Shown: positions 62,438-64,000 of the stretch, piece by piece
Numbering within the stretch: position 1 is the first letter of the stretch
How the letters are laid out: each line of letters starts with the position of its first letter
Origin: Niallia sp. XMNu-256
Lineage (GTDB): Bacteria; Bacillota; Bacilli; Bacillales; Cytobacillaceae
DNA length: 64,000 bases
Direction of reading: 5' to 3'
Assembly: GCF_036670015.1 (NCBI RefSeq)
Contig: NZ_CP137636.1
Coordinates: 3,636,501 to 3,700,500, forward strand
The notes under the pieces: model-generated
Told to the model about the DNA's origin: nothing
The model's input: the letters and a program-made list of their open reading frames with translations, nothing else
Databases searched by the model: none
Program-made: the position numbers and the translations under genes

Positions 62438-64000
62438 TTAAATCGTCCAAGGACGATAGAGTTCGTTAATTTTCTTAATCTTAGATAAATCACATTTCGG
62501 TTTACGATCATACGTTAACAACCCATTGATTTCTTGCTCCACATCTGTTAACTGTGTATAGCAATAGCCGTATAAAACCTTTGAAGCATAGACAGCCTCC
62601 ATAATGCGCTCGTAATCATCTAAAAATTCATCGGCATTGGCTACTGACGTGTAGCCCCAGCCGGCATCCTCTCCGACTTTATAGCCAATTCCGCCAAATT
62701 CGGTTAACAGAATCGGTTCTCCTTCATGTTCAAACCCATTCGCATAAATTGAGCGGCCGGCTGCTTTCGAGTTCAGAATGCTTTCCTTTGTCGCTAAATC
62801 CTCTTGGTACTGCCTATATTTTCCTGTTTCCTCTTTGCTTCCATGGTTATAGTTATGAATCGCACAAATATCTGTTTTCGTTAATTCCCATCCATCATTT
62901 GATATCACTAATCGTGTCGTATCAAGGGAATGAATTAAATGGTACATCGCCAACGAATGATGCTGCTGCTGACGATTGTCACGTATTTGCGGGATTCCCC
63001 AGCTTTCATTTAACGGAACCCATGCAACAATACTTGGATGATTATAGTCACGTTCAATAATTTCAATCCATTCCTTCGTCAACCGAGCGGCACTATCCTC
63101 ACTATAAGAAGCAGACGCTGCACACTCGCCCCATACTAAAAATCCAAGCTTGTCAGCCCAATAAAGAAAACGGGGATCCTCCACTTTTTGGTGTTTACGG
63201 CAGCCATTAAAGCCCATTTCTTTCGAAAGTTCAATGTCCTTTTTAAAATCTTCATCACTCGGTGCTGTTAATAGTCCTTCTGGCCAGTAGCCTTGATCAA
63301 GGACAAGCTTTTGATAATATGGGCGATTATTTAAATACACCATGCCATTTTCCGTGTGGATCTTTCTCATCCCAAAATACGTATCTACAACATCAAGCAC
63401 TTGATTATTATCGCGAACCTTTAGGACCACATCAAAAAGGTTGGGATTCTCTGGTGTCCATGTCCATCCATTATGATGGAAACTTGTTCTGAAAATTTTC
63501 CGATTAAAAATATCAAAATAACGTTTCGTATATGGTTCCTGGATGACAATCGTATCCTTGATGACTTTTTCTCCTTTAAAGGAAATGTCGATTTCAACCT
63601 CTTTCCCATAAAAATCACCAGCCAGTTCAAACTCAACACCAACCGCTCCTCTATCAACATCAGGGGTAAAACGGAGCTTCTGGAGATGGGTAGGATTCAC
63701 TGCTTCAAGCCATACGGTTTGCCAAATTCCCGTCGTCCGGGTATACCAAATGCTGTCAGATTCCTCAATCCAGAACTGTTTTCCCCGTGGGATCGTTTCA
63801 TCTGTTGAAGGGTCCTCCACTTTTACAACAAGTGTTTGCGGACCAGCTGTTAACACATCTGTAACATCAAAGTGAAAGCTGACATTTCCTCCTTCATGGA
63901 ATCCGATGAACTGTTCATTCACATAAACCCACGCCCGGTAATCTACCGCCCCAAAGTGCAGGATGACTCGATTTCCCTGCCAACTCTCTGGAACTTCGAA
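62438..64000 (-). CDS. Glycoside hydrolase family 2 (beta-galactosidase-like), 5' end cut
   Basis: The frame is open from the window edge to its stop at 62438, giving at least 520 residues; the N-terminus lies beyond 64000. The sugar-binding domain (VPESWQGNRVILHFGAVDYRAWVYVN), the Ig-like domain and a TIM barrel follow. Visible catalytic residues are the acid/base Glu in VPLNES and the nucleophile in LTEFGG. The galactose genes downstream suggest beta-galactosidase, but glucuronidase or others cannot be excluded. Confidence 0.88.
   Translation of the reverse strand, partial: FEVPESWQGNRVILHFGAVDYRAWVYVNEQFIGFHEGGNVSFHFDVTDVLTAGPQTLVVKVEDPSTDETIPRGKQFWIEESDSIWYTRTTGIWQTVWLEAVNPTHLQKLRFTPDVDRGAVGVEFELAGDFYGKEVEIDISFKGEKVIKDTIVIQEPYTKRYFDIFNRKIFRTSFHHNGWTWTPENPNLFDVVLKVRDNNQVLDVVDTYFGMRKIHTENGMVYLNNRPYYQKLVLDQGYWPEGLLTAPSDEDFKKDIELSKEMGFNGCRKHQKVEDPRFLYWADKLGFLVWGECAASASYSEDSAARLTKEWIEIIERDYNHPSIVAWVPLNESWGIPQIRDNRQQQHHSLAMYHLIHSLDTTRLVISNDGWELTKTDICAIHNYNHGSKEETGKYRQYQEDLATKESILNSKAAGRSIYANGFEHEGEPILLTEFGGIGYKVGEDAGWGYTSVANADEFLDDYERIMEAVYASKVLYGYCYTQLTDVEQEINGLLTYDRKPKCDLSKIKKINELYRPWTI

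Overview
The window looks like chromosomal DNA of an endospore-forming member of the Bacillaceae (a Bacillus/Neobacillus-like genome, moderately AT-rich). The evidence is spore-coat genes (CotF-like, CotS/CotSA, YjcZ, YmaF families), purine-rich Shine-Dalgarno sites, a perfect Spo0A-type box, CcpA (cre) sites and many rho-independent terminators. No prophage, complete insertion sequence or CRISPR array was seen. The non-coding DNA is unusual, with one dispersed structured repeat family and several tandem arrays that share an exact 52-bp period.

Layout. 0-3.4 kb: a class I ribonucleotide reductase large subunit behind a cobalamin riboswitch and terminator, then a RelE-type toxin-antitoxin pair whose toxin is frameshifted. 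3.4-9.6 kb: small membrane proteins, a manganese catalase, molybdate ABC genes modA-modB and a YkvA-like protein. 9.8-21 kb: spore-associated and small hypothetical genes, a CcpA-site-controlled pair of very small ORFs, five copies of the dispersed repeat, a sugar-nucleotide epimerase, the cotS-cotSA coat pair and a six-gene tRNA cluster. 21.2-22.1 kb: sixteen tandem 52-bp units, each with a DnaA-box-like 9-mer. 22.3-26.7 kb: two overlapping multidomain histidine kinases. 27-32.8 kb: lipoate ligase, a lone HPr, transketolase and an unrecognised coiled-coil protein.

33.2-50.3 kb is the most interesting region. A five-gene nickel/peptide-type ABC importer converges on a LarA-family (nickel-pincer) racemase/epimerase gene. 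Beyond it lie pdxA2, dtnK (four-carbon acid-sugar kinase), an unusual PrpR-N/AAA/Fis regulator, larE, a GntP permease, larC (split into two ORFs, with a very large His-rich insert), larB and a DUF77 thiamine-binding-like gene. Read together, this is a candidate self-contained system: nickel uptake, nickel-pincer cofactor synthesis, acid-sugar uptake, C2 epimerisation of a sugar acid, then kinase and oxidative decarboxylation to DHAP. A perfect cre site at the gntP promoter and repeated TTGCAAC motifs in three intergenic regions suggest joint control by CcpA and the local regulator.

50.5-54 kb: another 52-bp array, an OsmC pseudogene, and a sigma factor followed by DUF1659, DUF2922 and YvrJ-family small genes. 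54.3-64 kb: flotillin floT, nagA, and a galactose (Leloir) block galM, galT, galE, galK and a glycoside hydrolase family 2 gene cut by the window edge.
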